DNA of 64,000 bases from Agrococcus casei LMG 22410 (GCF_900163565.1 NZ_FUHU01000044.1:146119-210118); one strand, 5' to 3'; positions 51,327-61,107 are shown, counted from the first letter of the stretch. Numbers and translations are program-made. The notes: generated by a model not told the origin, from the letters alone.

Positions 51327-52637
51327 ATGACAGCCTCTGCCCGCACCCAAGGGCCGATCGCCTCGATGGTGTTGTACCCGACGAGCCTGATGCTCGACCA
51401 CTCTGGGAACGAGCGTGAGGCCTCGCGACGCGGCGACCTCGGTTATCACCGGGAACTAGTGTCGATTCTGGAGGCAGGGTTGTTCGACGGCCTGTTCGCC
51501 GCGGACTTCCTCGCACAGCCGCAACCCGTTGGGGGTTTCCTGCCAGAGCCGGTGACGTTGTTGTCGGGTTTGGCGGGGAGCACGAGTCGGTTGGGGTTGG
51601 TTGGGTCACTGTCGACCACCTATAACGAGCCCTATGCCGTCGCCCGGGCGATCGCCTCGCTGGATCACCTTTCCAATGGTCGCGCTGGATGGAACATGGT
51701 CACCTCGCCCTTCGAGGCGACCGCGGGCTTGTATGGTCGGGCGCCGATGCCCCACGACGAACGCTATGCCCGGGCGACGGAGTTCGCTGAGGTGGTGGAA
51801 CAGCTCTGGGACTCGTGGGACGGCGGCAACCGGATCGATGCCGTCCATTACCACGGCGCGCACGTTGATGTCGATGGGGCGCTCAACATTCCGCGCACCC
51901 CACAGGGGAGACCGGTGCGGTTCTCGGCCGGTGTCTCGGTGCCGGGTCGCGCTTTCGCTGCCCGTTTCGCCGATGCCGTCTACATCGGACACGGTACCCC
52001 CGCCGAGGTGAACGCCATCGCCCGCGACATCAAGACACAGGCCGTGGCACTCGGGCGTGCTCCGGGCGACATTCGGGTGATGGCCAGTCAGACGGTCGCC
52101 GTGCGCGACGATGCCGACGAAGCTGCTGCCCTGCTCGGCACGGTGTCGCCAGAGCAGCGTCTAGACGGCCTGAGGGCACAGCTCGCCTCACTCGGCGGTA
52201 CGGGCGCCGTGCCCGAAGGCCTCGACATCCCGCTGAGGTCGAGCGACTTCCCACGCAAAACATCGGAGCAGGGCATGGCCGGATGGGCGCAGCGATTGCT
52301 CGACGAGATCCACGCCACCGCCCCCACCCTCCGGCAGCTAACGGAGAAGGAGACGACTGTCGCATACGGCCCGCCGGAGGTGGTGGCCGACAAGCTGGAG
52401 TCGTATCTGGTCGACGGTGGCATCGACGGGTTCGTGCTCAGCACCCCATTGAACCTCGCCGAGGCCGAGAACCTTGTCGATACCCTCGTGCCCGAACTCC
52501 AACGCCGCGCCCTGCACCGCACCGCCTACACCGGAGCCACCCTGCGCGAACACCTCGGCCTTCAACCACCCTTGTCGCCACCCGCGGTCGAGACGAAGAA
52601 CCACACGCTCACACAACACACCGAGGCCGGGGCATGA
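51327..52637 (+). CDS. LLM-class flavin-dependent monooxygenase (NtaA/SnaA/EmoA family)
   Basis: 436 residues. TIM-barrel luciferase-like monooxygenase of the NtaA/SnaA/DszA group: LFDGLFAADFLAQPQPVGGFLPEPVTLLSGLA, TTYNEPYAVARAIASLDHLSNGRAGWNMVTS, ARATEFAEVVEQLWDSWD, and FSAGVSVPGRAFAARFADAVYIG. Members oxidise nitrilotriacetate, EDTA or related compounds with reduced FMN from a separate reductase. It sits between the binding protein and permeases of an iron uptake cluster, so it may break down the chelator after import. That is inference. Confidence 0.85.
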   Translation: MTASARTQGPIASMVLYPTSLMLDHSGNEREASRRGDLGYHRELVSILEAGLFDGLFAADFLAQPQPVGGFLPEPVTLLSGLAGSTSRLGLVGSLSTTYNEPYAVARAIASLDHLSNGRAGWNMVTSPFEATAGLYGRAPMPHDERYARATEFAEVVEQLWDSWDGGNRIDAVHYHGAHVDVDGALNIPRTPQGRPVRFSAGVSVPGRAFAARFADAVYIGHGTPAEVNAIARDIKTQAVALGRAPGDIRVMASQTVAVRDDADEAAALLGTVSPEQRLDGLRAQLASLGGTGAVPEGLDIPLRSSDFPRKTSEQGMAGWAQRLLDEIHATAPTLRQLTEKETTVAYGPPEVVADKLESYLVDGGIDGFVLSTPLNLAEAENLVDTLVPELQRRALHRTAYTGATLREHLGLQPPLSPPAVETKNHTLTQHTEAGA

Positions 52638-52650
52638 ACGGAATAGCGCG

Positions 52651-53703
52651 ATGACTGTGACGGCGATCCCACGGCGGTCTGCGGAAGCTCTCGTCTCACG
52701 AAGGTCACTGTACAGGCGGCGCAGTGCGGGCCTTCTACTGATCCTCGCCGCACTGGTGGTGGCGGTGCTGGCAAGTTTCGCATTCGGAGCGAATCCGCTC
52801 TCGCTGGACGCCGTGTGGCGGGGGCTGTGGCAGCCGGACGACTCGGACGCGTCGACCATCGTATGGACGCTGCGTATCCCCCGGACGATCGTCGGCCTTA
52901 TAACCGGAGCAGCGTTCGGAGCCTCGGGTGCGCTGATCCAGGCGTTGACCCGGAACCCGCTCGCCGACCCCGGGATCCTCGGAGTCAACGCGGGTGCCGG
53001 CTTCGCCGTCACTCTCGGGGTGGGGCTGTTCGGTCTGTCAGGGGTGACCGGGTACATCTGGTTCGCGTTCATCGGCGCGGCCTTCGCGACGACCCTGGTG
53101 TACCTAATCGGCTCGGCTGGGCGCGGCACCGCATCCCCGGTCACGCTCGTGCTCGCCGGTGTCGCGCTGAGCGCTGTGCTCGGCGGGTTCTCGACCTTCC
53201 TGACCCTGATCGATAAGGACACGTTCCGGTCGATCCGCAACTGGGGCCTCGGATCGATCGCCCGCACCTCGTTGGAGGACACCATGAGCGTGCTGCCGTT
53301 CCTTGTGGTCGGACTGATCCTCGCGGTGATCCTCTCCGGCTCACTGAACTCCATCGCCCTAGGCGACGACCTCGCAGCCTCCCTCGGCACGAAAGTCGGC
53401 CGCACCCGCGTACTCGGCATCATCGCCGTCACCCTGCTCGCAGGTGGGGCGACCGCACTCACCGGCGGGATCGGGTTCGTGGGGCTCATGGTGCCGCATA
53501 TCGTGCGCTGGTTCGTCGGCCCAGACCAACGGTGGATCATCCTTTACTCCGCACTGGCCGCACCCACGCTCGTGCTAGCCGCCGACGTGCTCGGCCGGGT
53601 GGTCGCCCGGCCCGGCGAGATCGAGGTAGGCATCGTCACCGCGGTCATCGGCGCCCCCGTGCTCATCGCCCTGGTACGCCGCCGGAAAGCGAGCGGGCTG
53701 TGA
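52651..53703 (+). CDS. FecCD-family siderophore permease, subunit 1
   Basis: 350 residues from ATG 52651; the upstream open frame is antisense-like overlap with the monooxygenase gene. About ten helices; FecCD signatures LRIPRTIVGLITGAAFGASGALIQALTRNPLADPGILGVNAGA and GGIGFVGLMVPHIVRWFVGPD. Pairs with the next gene to form the channel. Its stop overlaps the following GTG start (GTGA), so the two are coupled. Confidence 0.92.
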   Translation: MTVTAIPRRSAEALVSRRSLYRRRSAGLLLILAALVVAVLASFAFGANPLSLDAVWRGLWQPDDSDASTIVWTLRIPRTIVGLITGAAFGASGALIQALTRNPLADPGILGVNAGAGFAVTLGVGLFGLSGVTGYIWFAFIGAAFATTLVYLIGSAGRGTASPVTLVLAGVALSAVLGGFSTFLTLIDKDTFRSIRNWGLGSIARTSLEDTMSVLPFLVVGLILAVILSGSLNSIALGDDLAASLGTKVGRTRVLGIIAVTLLAGGATALTGGIGFVGLMVPHIVRWFVGPDQRWIILYSALAAPTLVLAADVLGRVVARPGEIEVGIVTAVIGAPVLIALVRRRKASGL

Positions 53704-54806
53704 ACACAACAGAGGAACAACGTTCGCACGGTGCATATTTCTCCCGTGTCGACTTTGGCTACTCGCTGAAGCGGACACGCACACGCTGGTTCTCGCTCCT
53801 GCTGCCGGTGCGCATTGCCGTCGTATCGGTGCTCCTACTCGTGCTCGCGGTCATCGCGGTGGGAGTCGCGATCACGTTCGGGGATTACCCGTTGAACTTA
53901 CTGCAAGTGTGGCAGGCGATCACCGGTGCGGGTGAAGAGTTCCACCAAACGATCGTGCGGGAGTGGCGCCTCCCCGTCGCGCTCGCGGCCGTCGTGTTCG
54001 GGCTCCTTCTCGGCGTCGGTGGCGCGATCTTCCAATCCCTGACCCGCAACCCGCTCGGCTCGCCCGACATCATCGGCTTCGACGCCGGGTCGTATACAGC
54101 GGTCGTCATCACCATGCTCGTCGTCGGCACCTCCAACTATTGGACGATCGCCTCGGCATCGATCATCGGCGGCTTGGTCACCGCGTTCCTCGTCTATGTG
54201 CTCGCATACCGGCGCGGCATGCACGGATTCCGGCTCATCATCGTCGGCATCGGTGTCTCCGCAATGCTCGGCTCCATCAACGCCTACCTCATCACCCGCG
54301 CCGACATCGACGACGCGATGAGCGTCGGCTTCTGGGGCGCCGGATCCCTCAACCGCGTCTCCTGGTCATCCATGACTCCCTCACTGATCATCGCCGCGGT
54401 GATCCTCCTCGCAGCCGCCATCCTCGCTCCCGCCCTGAGGCGTCTGGAACTCGGCGACGACGCGGCCGTGACCCTCGGCACCCGGGTCGGGCGTGCCCGC
54501 CTCGGACTCATGGTTATCGGTGTCGCCACCGGTGCACTCGTGACCGCCGCCGCAGGCCCCATTGGGTTCATCGCGCTCGCCGCGCCGCAACTCGCCCGCC
54601 GGATCACCAGTTCGCCCGGGGTGAATCTGCTCGCTGCGGGGGCGATGGGTGCGGCACTCCTCTCCCTCGCGCACCTGCTCTCGCTCGTGATCGCACAGTT
54701 CTACCGGGCGATCCCGGTCGGACTGATCACGGTGTGCATCGGCGGGCTGTATCTGATCTTCCTGCTCATCCGAGAAACCCGCGCACACTACGGAACTCCA
54801 CGATGA
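53700..54806 (+). CDS. FecCD-family siderophore permease, subunit 2
   Basis: 368 residues from GTG 53700. Polar N-terminus of about 35 residues, then about ten helices; signatures REWRLPVALAAVVFGLLLGVGGAIFQSLTRNPLGSPDIIGFDAG and AAGPIGFIALAAPQLARRI. Forms the membrane heterodimer with the preceding permease. Overlaps the ATPase gene by four bases (ATGA). Confidence 0.92.
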   Translation: MNTTEEQRSHGAYFSRVDFGYSLKRTRTRWFSLLLPVRIAVVSVLLLVLAVIAVGVAITFGDYPLNLLQVWQAITGAGEEFHQTIVREWRLPVALAAVVFGLLLGVGGAIFQSLTRNPLGSPDIIGFDAGSYTAVVITMLVVGTSNYWTIASASIIGGLVTAFLVYVLAYRRGMHGFRLIIVGIGVSAMLGSINAYLITRADIDDAMSVGFWGAGSLNRVSWSSMTPSLIIAAVILLAAAILAPALRRLELGDDAAVTLGTRVGRARLGLMVIGVATGALVTAAAGPIGFIALAAPQLARRITSSPGVNLLAAGAMGAALLSLAHLLSLVIAQFYRAIPVGLITVCIGGLYLIFLLIRETRAHYGTPR

Positions 54807-55708
54807 CGTCACCAGCTTCTCCCCCTGAGGACACAATGACCCTTGAAAACGCTGTTGCCCGCGTCGTGATTGAGAACGCGACCATCGGCTACGACAAGCG
54901 GATCATCTCCCGCGACTTGTCGGTGCAGATCCCGGACGGGTCGTTCACCGCGATCATCGGACCGAACGGCTGCGGCAAATCGACCCTGCTGCGGGCCTTC
55001 GCGCGCGTGCTGAACCCGGTCTCGGGGCGAGTGTTGCTGGATGGTCGTGCGATCGCCTCGTACAAGTCGAAGGAGGTCGCCCGGCAGCTCGGGCTCTTGC
55101 CGCAGACCTCGCTCTCGCCCGACGGCATCCGGGTCGCTGATCTGGTGGCTCGGGGCCGGGCGCCATACCAGAACCTCATCCAGCAATGGCGCGAATCGGA
55201 CGAGGCAGCGGTCGCGCGGGCGCTCACGGCAACGCGCCTGACCGAGCTGTCCTCACGGTTGGTGGATGAGCTCTCCGGCGGCCAGCGCCAGCGGGTATGG
55301 GTGGCGATGCTGCTCGCACAGGACACCCCGATCATGCTGCTCGACGAGCCCACCACCTTCCTCGACATCGCGCACCAGTACGAGCTGATGGAACTGTTCC
55401 GCGGGTTCCACGACGACGGCAAGACCCTCGTCGCCGTGCTGCACGACCTGAACCAGGCCGCCCGCTACGCCGACCACCTCATCGTCATGAAGCACGGACA
55501 GGTCGTCACCACCGGTTCCCCCGCAGAGGTGATGACCGTGGAGCTGATCGAGGAAGTCTTCGGGCTACGCGCGCTGATCGTGCCCGATCCGGTCACCGGC
55601 ACCCCGAACGTCGTTCCACTGGATCCCCGCACCGCCACACTCGCGCCGGTGGAGTTCACCGGACAAGACGCCCAGACCCCCACCCAGGCCCCCGTGGAAC
55701 AGGAATAA
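54803..55708 (+). CDS. Siderophore ABC transporter ATP-binding protein (FecE/FepC-like)
   Basis: 301 residues. ABC domain with Walker A GPNGCGKST, signature LSGGQRQRVWVAMLLAQ, Walker B IMLLDEPTTFLDI and His in VLHDLNQAARYADHLI, all intact. The extra Pro/Thr-rich C-terminus (about 270-301) is longer than usual. A second ATG 11 codons downstream (MTLENAVAR) is a possible alternative start. Powers siderophore import with the two FecCD permeases. Confidence 0.93.
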   Translation: MTSPASPPEDTMTLENAVARVVIENATIGYDKRIISRDLSVQIPDGSFTAIIGPNGCGKSTLLRAFARVLNPVSGRVLLDGRAIASYKSKEVARQLGLLPQTSLSPDGIRVADLVARGRAPYQNLIQQWRESDEAAVARALTATRLTELSSRLVDELSGGQRQRVWVAMLLAQDTPIMLLDEPTTFLDIAHQYELMELFRGFHDDGKTLVAVLHDLNQAARYADHLIVMKHGQVVTTGSPAEVMTVELIEEVFGLRALIVPDPVTGTPNVVPLDPRTATLAPVEFTGQDAQTPTQAPVEQE

Positions 55709-55712
55709 CCGT

Positions 55713-57557
55713 ATGGCTCGCAGTCTTCGCCCCCTGGACGTCTATCCGATCACCGTCCGCACCCTCGACGTGCTCCGCGTCGCCGACGTCACCCCGGGTA
55801 TGCGTCGCGTCACCCTCGGCGGTGCGGAGCTCGCCGCGCACACCGCAGCGAACGGGTACCCGGTAGCAGCGTTCCGCTCCGACGGGTTCGACGACGAGGG
55901 CAAGCTCATCCTTCAGCATCCGGACGCGGAGGTTCCCGTGGCACCGACGCAGGCCGACGGGGTGCTGAACTGGCCCCGCGACAACCCGCACCTGCTGTTC
56001 CGCACCTACACGATCCGCCGCTGGGACCCGGCCGCCGGCGAGGTCGATCTGGACTTCGTCAAGCACGGCGTCGGACCCGCGACATCGTGGGCCTACTCGG
56101 TACAGCCCGGTGAGCGGGTCACCTGGGCCGGTCCGAAATCCTCCGCCCCGCATCCGGTCGGGGCGGATTGGACCCTTGTCGCTGGCGACGAGACCGCGCT
56201 GCCCGCGATCGGGCGCTGGTTGGAGGAATGGCCCGAGGGTGCGCGTGGGCAGGTGTTCATCGAGGTCGCCGAGGCCTCGCACCGGCAACTCGACCTGCCG
56301 GTTCCCGATGGGGTCGAGATCACCTGGCTGACCCGCGACGGTGCCGAGCCGGGCACCACGACACTGCTGTTCGACGCGATCCGGGCCGCCCACTGGTGGG
56401 AGGGCACGGTGTTCGCGTGGGTCGCCGGAGAGACCCTCACCCTCACCCCGATCCGCCGGTGGCTGCGGAACGAGAAGGGCCTGCCGAAGGAGCAGGTCGA
56501 GGTGACCGGGTACTGGCGGCGACAGGAAGTTGTCGTGGATGAATCGGGTGCGCTGGATCTCGATGCCACCGAGGACGACGGTGAAGCGTTCCACGAGTTG
56601 AGTGAACTCGCCCCCGGTTTCGTGCTACGGGTCGCCGCGACGATCGGACTCGCTGGTGCGCTCGGCGACCAGGCCCGCACGGTCGTGGAGGTTGCGGAGG
56701 CGACCGATACCGCCCCTGCCGGAGTGGAGAAGCTGCTGCGCTACCTCACCGCCATCCGGATCACCGAACAGACCGACGGAGGCTACCGGCTCACGAGCCT
56801 CGGGCGGAGTCTGGAGAACGATTATGTGTCCGAGGCGCTGAGCCTTACCGGGCTGTATGCGCAACGCGAACTCGGCGGCCTACTCTCCCTGCTAGCCGCG
56901 GTGCGCACCGGCCGAGGGGATCACGACCGCTGGTTCGGTGCGGAATGGGCCGACCGCACCGTGAGCGATGCGACGCTGTTGACCGCTCGGGTCGAGGAGG
57001 AGGCCGGTATTGCCGAGTACGAGGCAGGCGCTGTCGCAGCCGCCCCCGTATTCGATGGACTCAGCACGGTCGTGGTCGTGGGGCGTGCTCCCGGCGCGTT
57101 TGCGGAGGCCCTCGTCACTGCTCGCGAGGATGTGCAGGCACTCGTGGTGGCTGCCCCCTCGGAGCTGGACGCGCTGCGCGCCCTGCACGGCGAGCACGCC
57201 CGCGTCAGCCACACCCCCGGCACGCTGCTGTCTCGGCTTCCTGAGCCCGTCGATGCCGTCCTGCTTGTGGGCGCGCTGAGCAGTCTGCCGGATGCGGATG
57301 CCGCCCACGCGCTGCGCGAGGCCGCCGCGAGCGTGCAACCGGGAGGAAGAGTGCTCGTGTTCGGCGAGGTGCTCGACCCGGTACTCGCCGACGAGCACGA
57401 GTACGAAGACGACCTCATCGAGTTCGCCCTGACCGGCGGCGGTGCTCGCACCCACGACGAACACCTGGCACTGTTCGCCGCCGCCGGACTCGGCGAACCC
57501 GCACGCTCCACCATCGGCTGGGGCAACACCCTCTATGCCGCGACCGCAATCGGCTGA
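55713..57557 (+). CDS. Siderophore-interacting protein fused to a methyltransferase-like domain
   Basis: 614 residues, about twice the size of a normal SIP. Residues 1-285 are a SIP flavoreductase: the FAD-binding RTYTIRRWD, a SWAYSVQPGERVTWAGPKSS loop, VAGDETALPAIGRWLEE, and the closing RRWLRNEKGLPKEQVEVTGYWRRQE. Residues about 300-370 form a winged-helix dimerisation-like part (AATIGLAGALGDQARTVVEVAEATDTAPAGVEKLLRYL). Residues 420-614 resemble the SAM-binding domain of O-methyltransferases, but the glycine-rich motif reads VVVVGRAPGAF, a weak match. It probably reduces imported ferric siderophore. The second half's function is unknown. Confidence 0.85.
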   Translation: MARSLRPLDVYPITVRTLDVLRVADVTPGMRRVTLGGAELAAHTAANGYPVAAFRSDGFDDEGKLILQHPDAEVPVAPTQADGVLNWPRDNPHLLFRTYTIRRWDPAAGEVDLDFVKHGVGPATSWAYSVQPGERVTWAGPKSSAPHPVGADWTLVAGDETALPAIGRWLEEWPEGARGQVFIEVAEASHRQLDLPVPDGVEITWLTRDGAEPGTTTLLFDAIRAAHWWEGTVFAWVAGETLTLTPIRRWLRNEKGLPKEQVEVTGYWRRQEVVVDESGALDLDATEDDGEAFHELSELAPGFVLRVAATIGLAGALGDQARTVVEVAEATDTAPAGVEKLLRYLTAIRITEQTDGGYRLTSLGRSLENDYVSEALSLTGLYAQRELGGLLSLLAAVRTGRGDHDRWFGAEWADRTVSDATLLTARVEEEAGIAEYEAGAVAAAPVFDGLSTVVVVGRAPGAFAEALVTAREDVQALVVAAPSELDALRALHGEHARVSHTPGTLLSRLPEPVDAVLLVGALSSLPDADAAHALREAAASVQPGGRVLVFGEVLDPVLADEHEYEDDLIEFALTGGGARTHDEHLALFAAAGLGEPARSTIGWGNTLYAATAIG

Positions 57558-57565
57558 GGTCATCG

Positions 57566-59323
57566 ATGGGCGGGCGGGGCGCAGGAACGCGGGCGGGATT
57601 CTTCGAACCACCCGTAGCGCCACCCACCACCGACCGGCTGCGAATAGACCCCTCCTGGTCGGCCGCACGCCTGAGCGGGTCGATCATCCGCGGGGTATGG
57701 CCGTGGATAGCAGCAGGGTCAGTGTTGCTGATCGTGCACGGGATCGCGGGGATGCTGCTGCCGGTCGTGATCGGCATGCTCGTCGACAAGGTCGTCGCAC
57801 CGTCGGCTGCGGGGGTGGGGTTCGCTTCGGTGACCGGCCCGCTTGTGTGGTGGGGGCTCGCACTCGTCGGCGTCTACCTGGTGGTAAATCTGTCGTATCG
57901 GTTCGGGGGCAGGCTTGGCTGGTTCGGGGTGCAGCGCTCGCAGTTCGAGCTCTCCCAGGCGGTGCTCTCGCGTGTGCTTGACCCGCGCGGGATGGTGGGA
58001 GCGGCGCGTGCGCCGGGTGGGCTGCTCGCGGTCGCGACCGGTGACGTGCACCGCGCGTGTCTCGTGCTCTACGTCACGGTGTACCCGCCGGGTGAGATCG
58101 TCGGGCTGCTCACCGCCGCCGTGATCCTGTTCGCGATCCACCCGTGGCTGGGTCTCGGGGTCGTGGTGGCGTTGCCGATCGTGGTCGTGCTCATGCAACT
58201 CGCCGCGATCCCGCTGCGACGACGGAGCATCCGCGAACAGGCGGGACTCGCGGATGCGGCCGCCGTCGCGGCCGACCTGGTGGCGGGGTATCGGGTGATC
58301 CGCGGGATCAACGCCCAGGCCACCGCAGCCGGCCGCTACCGTACGGTCAGCCGGGAAGCGCTGCGCGGCACCCTCGCGGCACAATTCGCCCGAGCCGGAT
58401 TCGACGGCATCAGCACCGCGACCGCGCAACTCTTCGCCGCGGCTGTGGTAGTCGCTGCAGCGATACTCGCGTTCACCGGGCAGCTCACGATCGGGCAACT
58501 TGTGACCGTCGCCGGGGTCGCGGTCAGCCTGATCGGACCGCTCGACGGACTCGTCGGCACCCTCGGCACCTTCTGGGCGATCTCGCAGGCCTCCGCCCGC
58601 CGCGTGCTCGACCTACTCTCGGAGCCCGCGAATCCTGCCGGGCTCGGAGAACACACCGGCGACACCACCCAGCGGGTCGGCACTGCCGAAGACCTGCTGC
58701 GAGTGGATCGGCTCGCACTCCCGGACGGATCGCTGCTGAATACCACCGTGTCGTCCGGGGAGTTCGTCGTGATCGACCTCCCCCAGGCCGGGCAACGCCT
58801 CCTCACCGACGTGCTCTCCGCACAGGCCGTACCCGTGACCGGGCAGGTGCTCCTCGATGGGGTGGCCGTGGAGGCCTGGGATCCGACCACCCTGCGCGAG
58901 CGCGTCCTAGCCGTGCCGCACACAGCAGGCTTGTTCGCCGGAACCGTGCTCGAGAACGCGCGGGCCACCGGTGACAAGCCGCTCGACGAGGCCATCGCGC
59001 GGACGGCGCTCAGGGTCGCCGCGCTGACGGAGACGGAACTGCCCTCGGGCTACGACGCCACCCGGGTCGGCGACGGTGGCCGTGAACTTTCTGGTGGTCA
59101 GCGGCAGCGAATTGCCCTGGCCCGCGCGATCACCGCCGACCCTGACCTGCTCGTGCTCACCGATCCCACCAGTTCGGTCGACGCCGTCACCGAGCAGCAC
59201 ATCGCCGCCGCCCTCCGCACTCACCGGGTCGGGCGCACCACAATCGTCCTCACCTCCTCGCCCGCGTTCCGTGCCGTCGCCGATCGCCTGATTGCGCCAT
59301 ACGAAGGCGGTGAGCCCTCGTGA
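57566..59323 (+). CDS. ABC transporter half with degenerate ATPase (IrtA-like)
   Basis: 585 residues. Six-helix type-1 exporter-fold domain (about 45-345) and a nucleotide-binding domain. Where Walker A should be (about 404-412) it reads DLPQAGQRL, with no P-loop Lys; the Q-loop Gln is His452; Walker B ends in TD (532-533) where DE is usual; the switch His is Ser. The LSGGQ signature (508-512) is intact. It could lend its signature to the partner encoded next, with which it overlaps by four bases. Together they resemble IrtAB, the mycobacterial siderophore importer with exporter fold, here without the fused SIP domain (separate gene upstream). Confidence 0.85.
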   Translation: MGGRGAGTRAGFFEPPVAPPTTDRLRIDPSWSAARLSGSIIRGVWPWIAAGSVLLIVHGIAGMLLPVVIGMLVDKVVAPSAAGVGFASVTGPLVWWGLALVGVYLVVNLSYRFGGRLGWFGVQRSQFELSQAVLSRVLDPRGMVGAARAPGGLLAVATGDVHRACLVLYVTVYPPGEIVGLLTAAVILFAIHPWLGLGVVVALPIVVVLMQLAAIPLRRRSIREQAGLADAAAVAADLVAGYRVIRGINAQATAAGRYRTVSREALRGTLAAQFARAGFDGISTATAQLFAAAVVVAAAILAFTGQLTIGQLVTVAGVAVSLIGPLDGLVGTLGTFWAISQASARRVLDLLSEPANPAGLGEHTGDTTQRVGTAEDLLRVDRLALPDGSLLNTTVSSGEFVVIDLPQAGQRLLTDVLSAQAVPVTGQVLLDGVAVEAWDPTTLRERVLAVPHTAGLFAGTVLENARATGDKPLDEAIARTALRVAALTETELPSGYDATRVGDGGRELSGGQRQRIALARAITADPDLLVLTDPTSSVDAVTEQHIAAALRTHRVGRTTIVLTSSPAFRAVADRLIAPYEGGEPS

Positions 59324-61086
59324 CAGGTTCAGCTGAGACCGCCTTCGACGGCCCGTTGCCGATCGCGACCGGCCGCACTGTCGCACGCACCCTCTGGCGG
59401 ATGCTCGCCGGGCGACGCCTGCGCCTGGTAGGGCTGCTGCTGCTCTTCTTGCTGGAGGCCGCGACCGCGGTGGTGTTCCCGCTCATCGTCGGAAGCCTCG
59501 TCGATGCCGTTGCTCACACCAGCGGGAGTGTGCCCGCATCGTTCTGGTGGCAGCTCGCCGCGCTCGCTGGCGCCGCGATCGCCGCCGGGATCCTCGCTTG
59601 GGCCGGCGCGATCGCCCTGGCGAGGCTCGCCGAGACCGTCATCGCGGAACTGCGCGAAAACTACGTCGCCGCCGCCCTGGGCCTGCCGCGCCGGGTGATC
59701 GAGACCGCGGGCACCGGGGATGTCGTCACTCGCGCCTCCGACGACATCGCCCAAGCTGCCGAGACCCTCCCGAACGCCCTGCCACGCGTGGCGATCTCCG
59801 CGTTCACCATCGTCATCGTCGGGGTCAGCCTCACCGCCCTCGACCCCCGCTACCTCATCGGCTTCGCCCTCACCCTGCCGCTCTACGCACTCACCCTGCG
59901 CTGGTACCTGCGCACCGCACCGGCCGTGTACGCCGCCGACCGGGCCGCGGAATCCGTGCGCGGACAGCACATCCTCGGCACCCTCACCGAACTCCCCACC
60001 GTCACCGCCCACCGCCTCGAACACCGCCAGCTCACCCGCATCCGCGACGCGGCCTGGCAGACCGTGCGGTGGGCGATGCGAACGCGCATCATTCAGAACC
60101 GCCTCTTCGGCCGCGTCAACCTCACCGAAGCCATCGGCCTGTTTGCCGTGCTCGCCGTCGGTATCTGGCTCGCCTACACGGACTCAGCAACCCCCGGCGA
60201 TGTCACCGCCGCAGCCCTCCTGTTCCTCCGCACCGTCGCACCCATCGCCGCACTGCTCTTCGTGATGGACGAACTGCAGTCCGCGCTCGCCGCCCTCGGC
60301 CGCATCATCGGCGTCATCGAACAGCCCGTCGAAGAAGCCGCCCCCAGGTCTACGGGTAGCAGCGATGGCAACGTCACACTCCACGATGTCTCGTTCAGCT
60401 ACGACGGCAGCACCCCTGTGTTGCAGAACATCTCTCTCGCTATCGCTCCGGGAGAGTCCGTTGCGCTCGTCGGAGCCACCGGATCGGGGAAATCTACCCT
60501 CGCAGCCCTCATCGCGGGCATTCACCCACCAACGGCCGGACGCATCGATCGGTCCGTGCCCGCTGAGCAGATCGTGACCGTCACGCAGGAATCCCACGTC
60601 TTCACCGGCACCCTCGCCGAAAACCTCAGCCTCGCTGAGCCCACTGCTGACCATGACCTCCTGCGAGACGCCCTCACCGTCGTCGGCGCAAACCAGATCC
60701 CGGCGCAACTGCCCGACGGACTCAGCACACTCGTCGGACACGGCGGGCACCCACTCACCGGGTCCGCCGCCAGCCATCTTGCTCTCGCCCGTGCCCTCCT
60801 CGCGAACCCTGCCCTCGTCGTCCTCGACGAAGCCACCGCGGATGCCGACACCGCAGACACCACCGCCCTCGACCACGCCACTCGCGCCCTCACCAAAGGG
60901 CGCACCGCGCTCGTCATCGCACACCGACTCTCCCAGGCAGCCAGCTGCGACCGCATCATCGTCATGGAACACGGCCGCATCATTGAGCAGGGCAACCACG
61001 ACGCCTTGCTGCTGACCAACGGCCCATACGCAACACTGTGGGCTGCTTGGAGCAGCGGAACAGAACGTGATGAGGGGGCCGTTTGA
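59320..61086 (+). CDS. ABC transporter half with active ATP site (IrtB-like)
   Basis: 588 residues. Membrane domain (about 30-320) and nucleotide-binding domain with intact Walker A GATGSGKS (385-392), Q-loop Gln423, Walker B and Glu in VVLDEATAD (Glu504) and switch His535. The signature is lost: PLTGSAASHL (about 478-487) stands for LSGGQ. It is thus the complement of the preceding subunit, so the heterodimer should have one complete and one dead ATP site. Last gene of the uptake operon; a hairpin follows. Confidence 0.87.
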   Translation: MTGSAETAFDGPLPIATGRTVARTLWRMLAGRRLRLVGLLLLFLLEAATAVVFPLIVGSLVDAVAHTSGSVPASFWWQLAALAGAAIAAGILAWAGAIALARLAETVIAELRENYVAAALGLPRRVIETAGTGDVVTRASDDIAQAAETLPNALPRVAISAFTIVIVGVSLTALDPRYLIGFALTLPLYALTLRWYLRTAPAVYAADRAAESVRGQHILGTLTELPTVTAHRLEHRQLTRIRDAAWQTVRWAMRTRIIQNRLFGRVNLTEAIGLFAVLAVGIWLAYTDSATPGDVTAAALLFLRTVAPIAALLFVMDELQSALAALGRIIGVIEQPVEEAAPRSTGSSDGNVTLHDVSFSYDGSTPVLQNISLAIAPGESVALVGATGSGKSTLAALIAGIHPPTAGRIDRSVPAEQIVTVTQESHVFTGTLAENLSLAEPTADHDLLRDALTVVGANQIPAQLPDGLSTLVGHGGHPLTGSAASHLALARALLANPALVVLDEATADADTADTTALDHATRALTKGRTALVIAHRLSQAASCDRIIVMEHGRIIEQGNHDALLLTNGPYATLWAAWSSGTERDEGAV

Positions 61087-61107
61087 CGTGCGCTCTCACC
61101 ATCTGTC

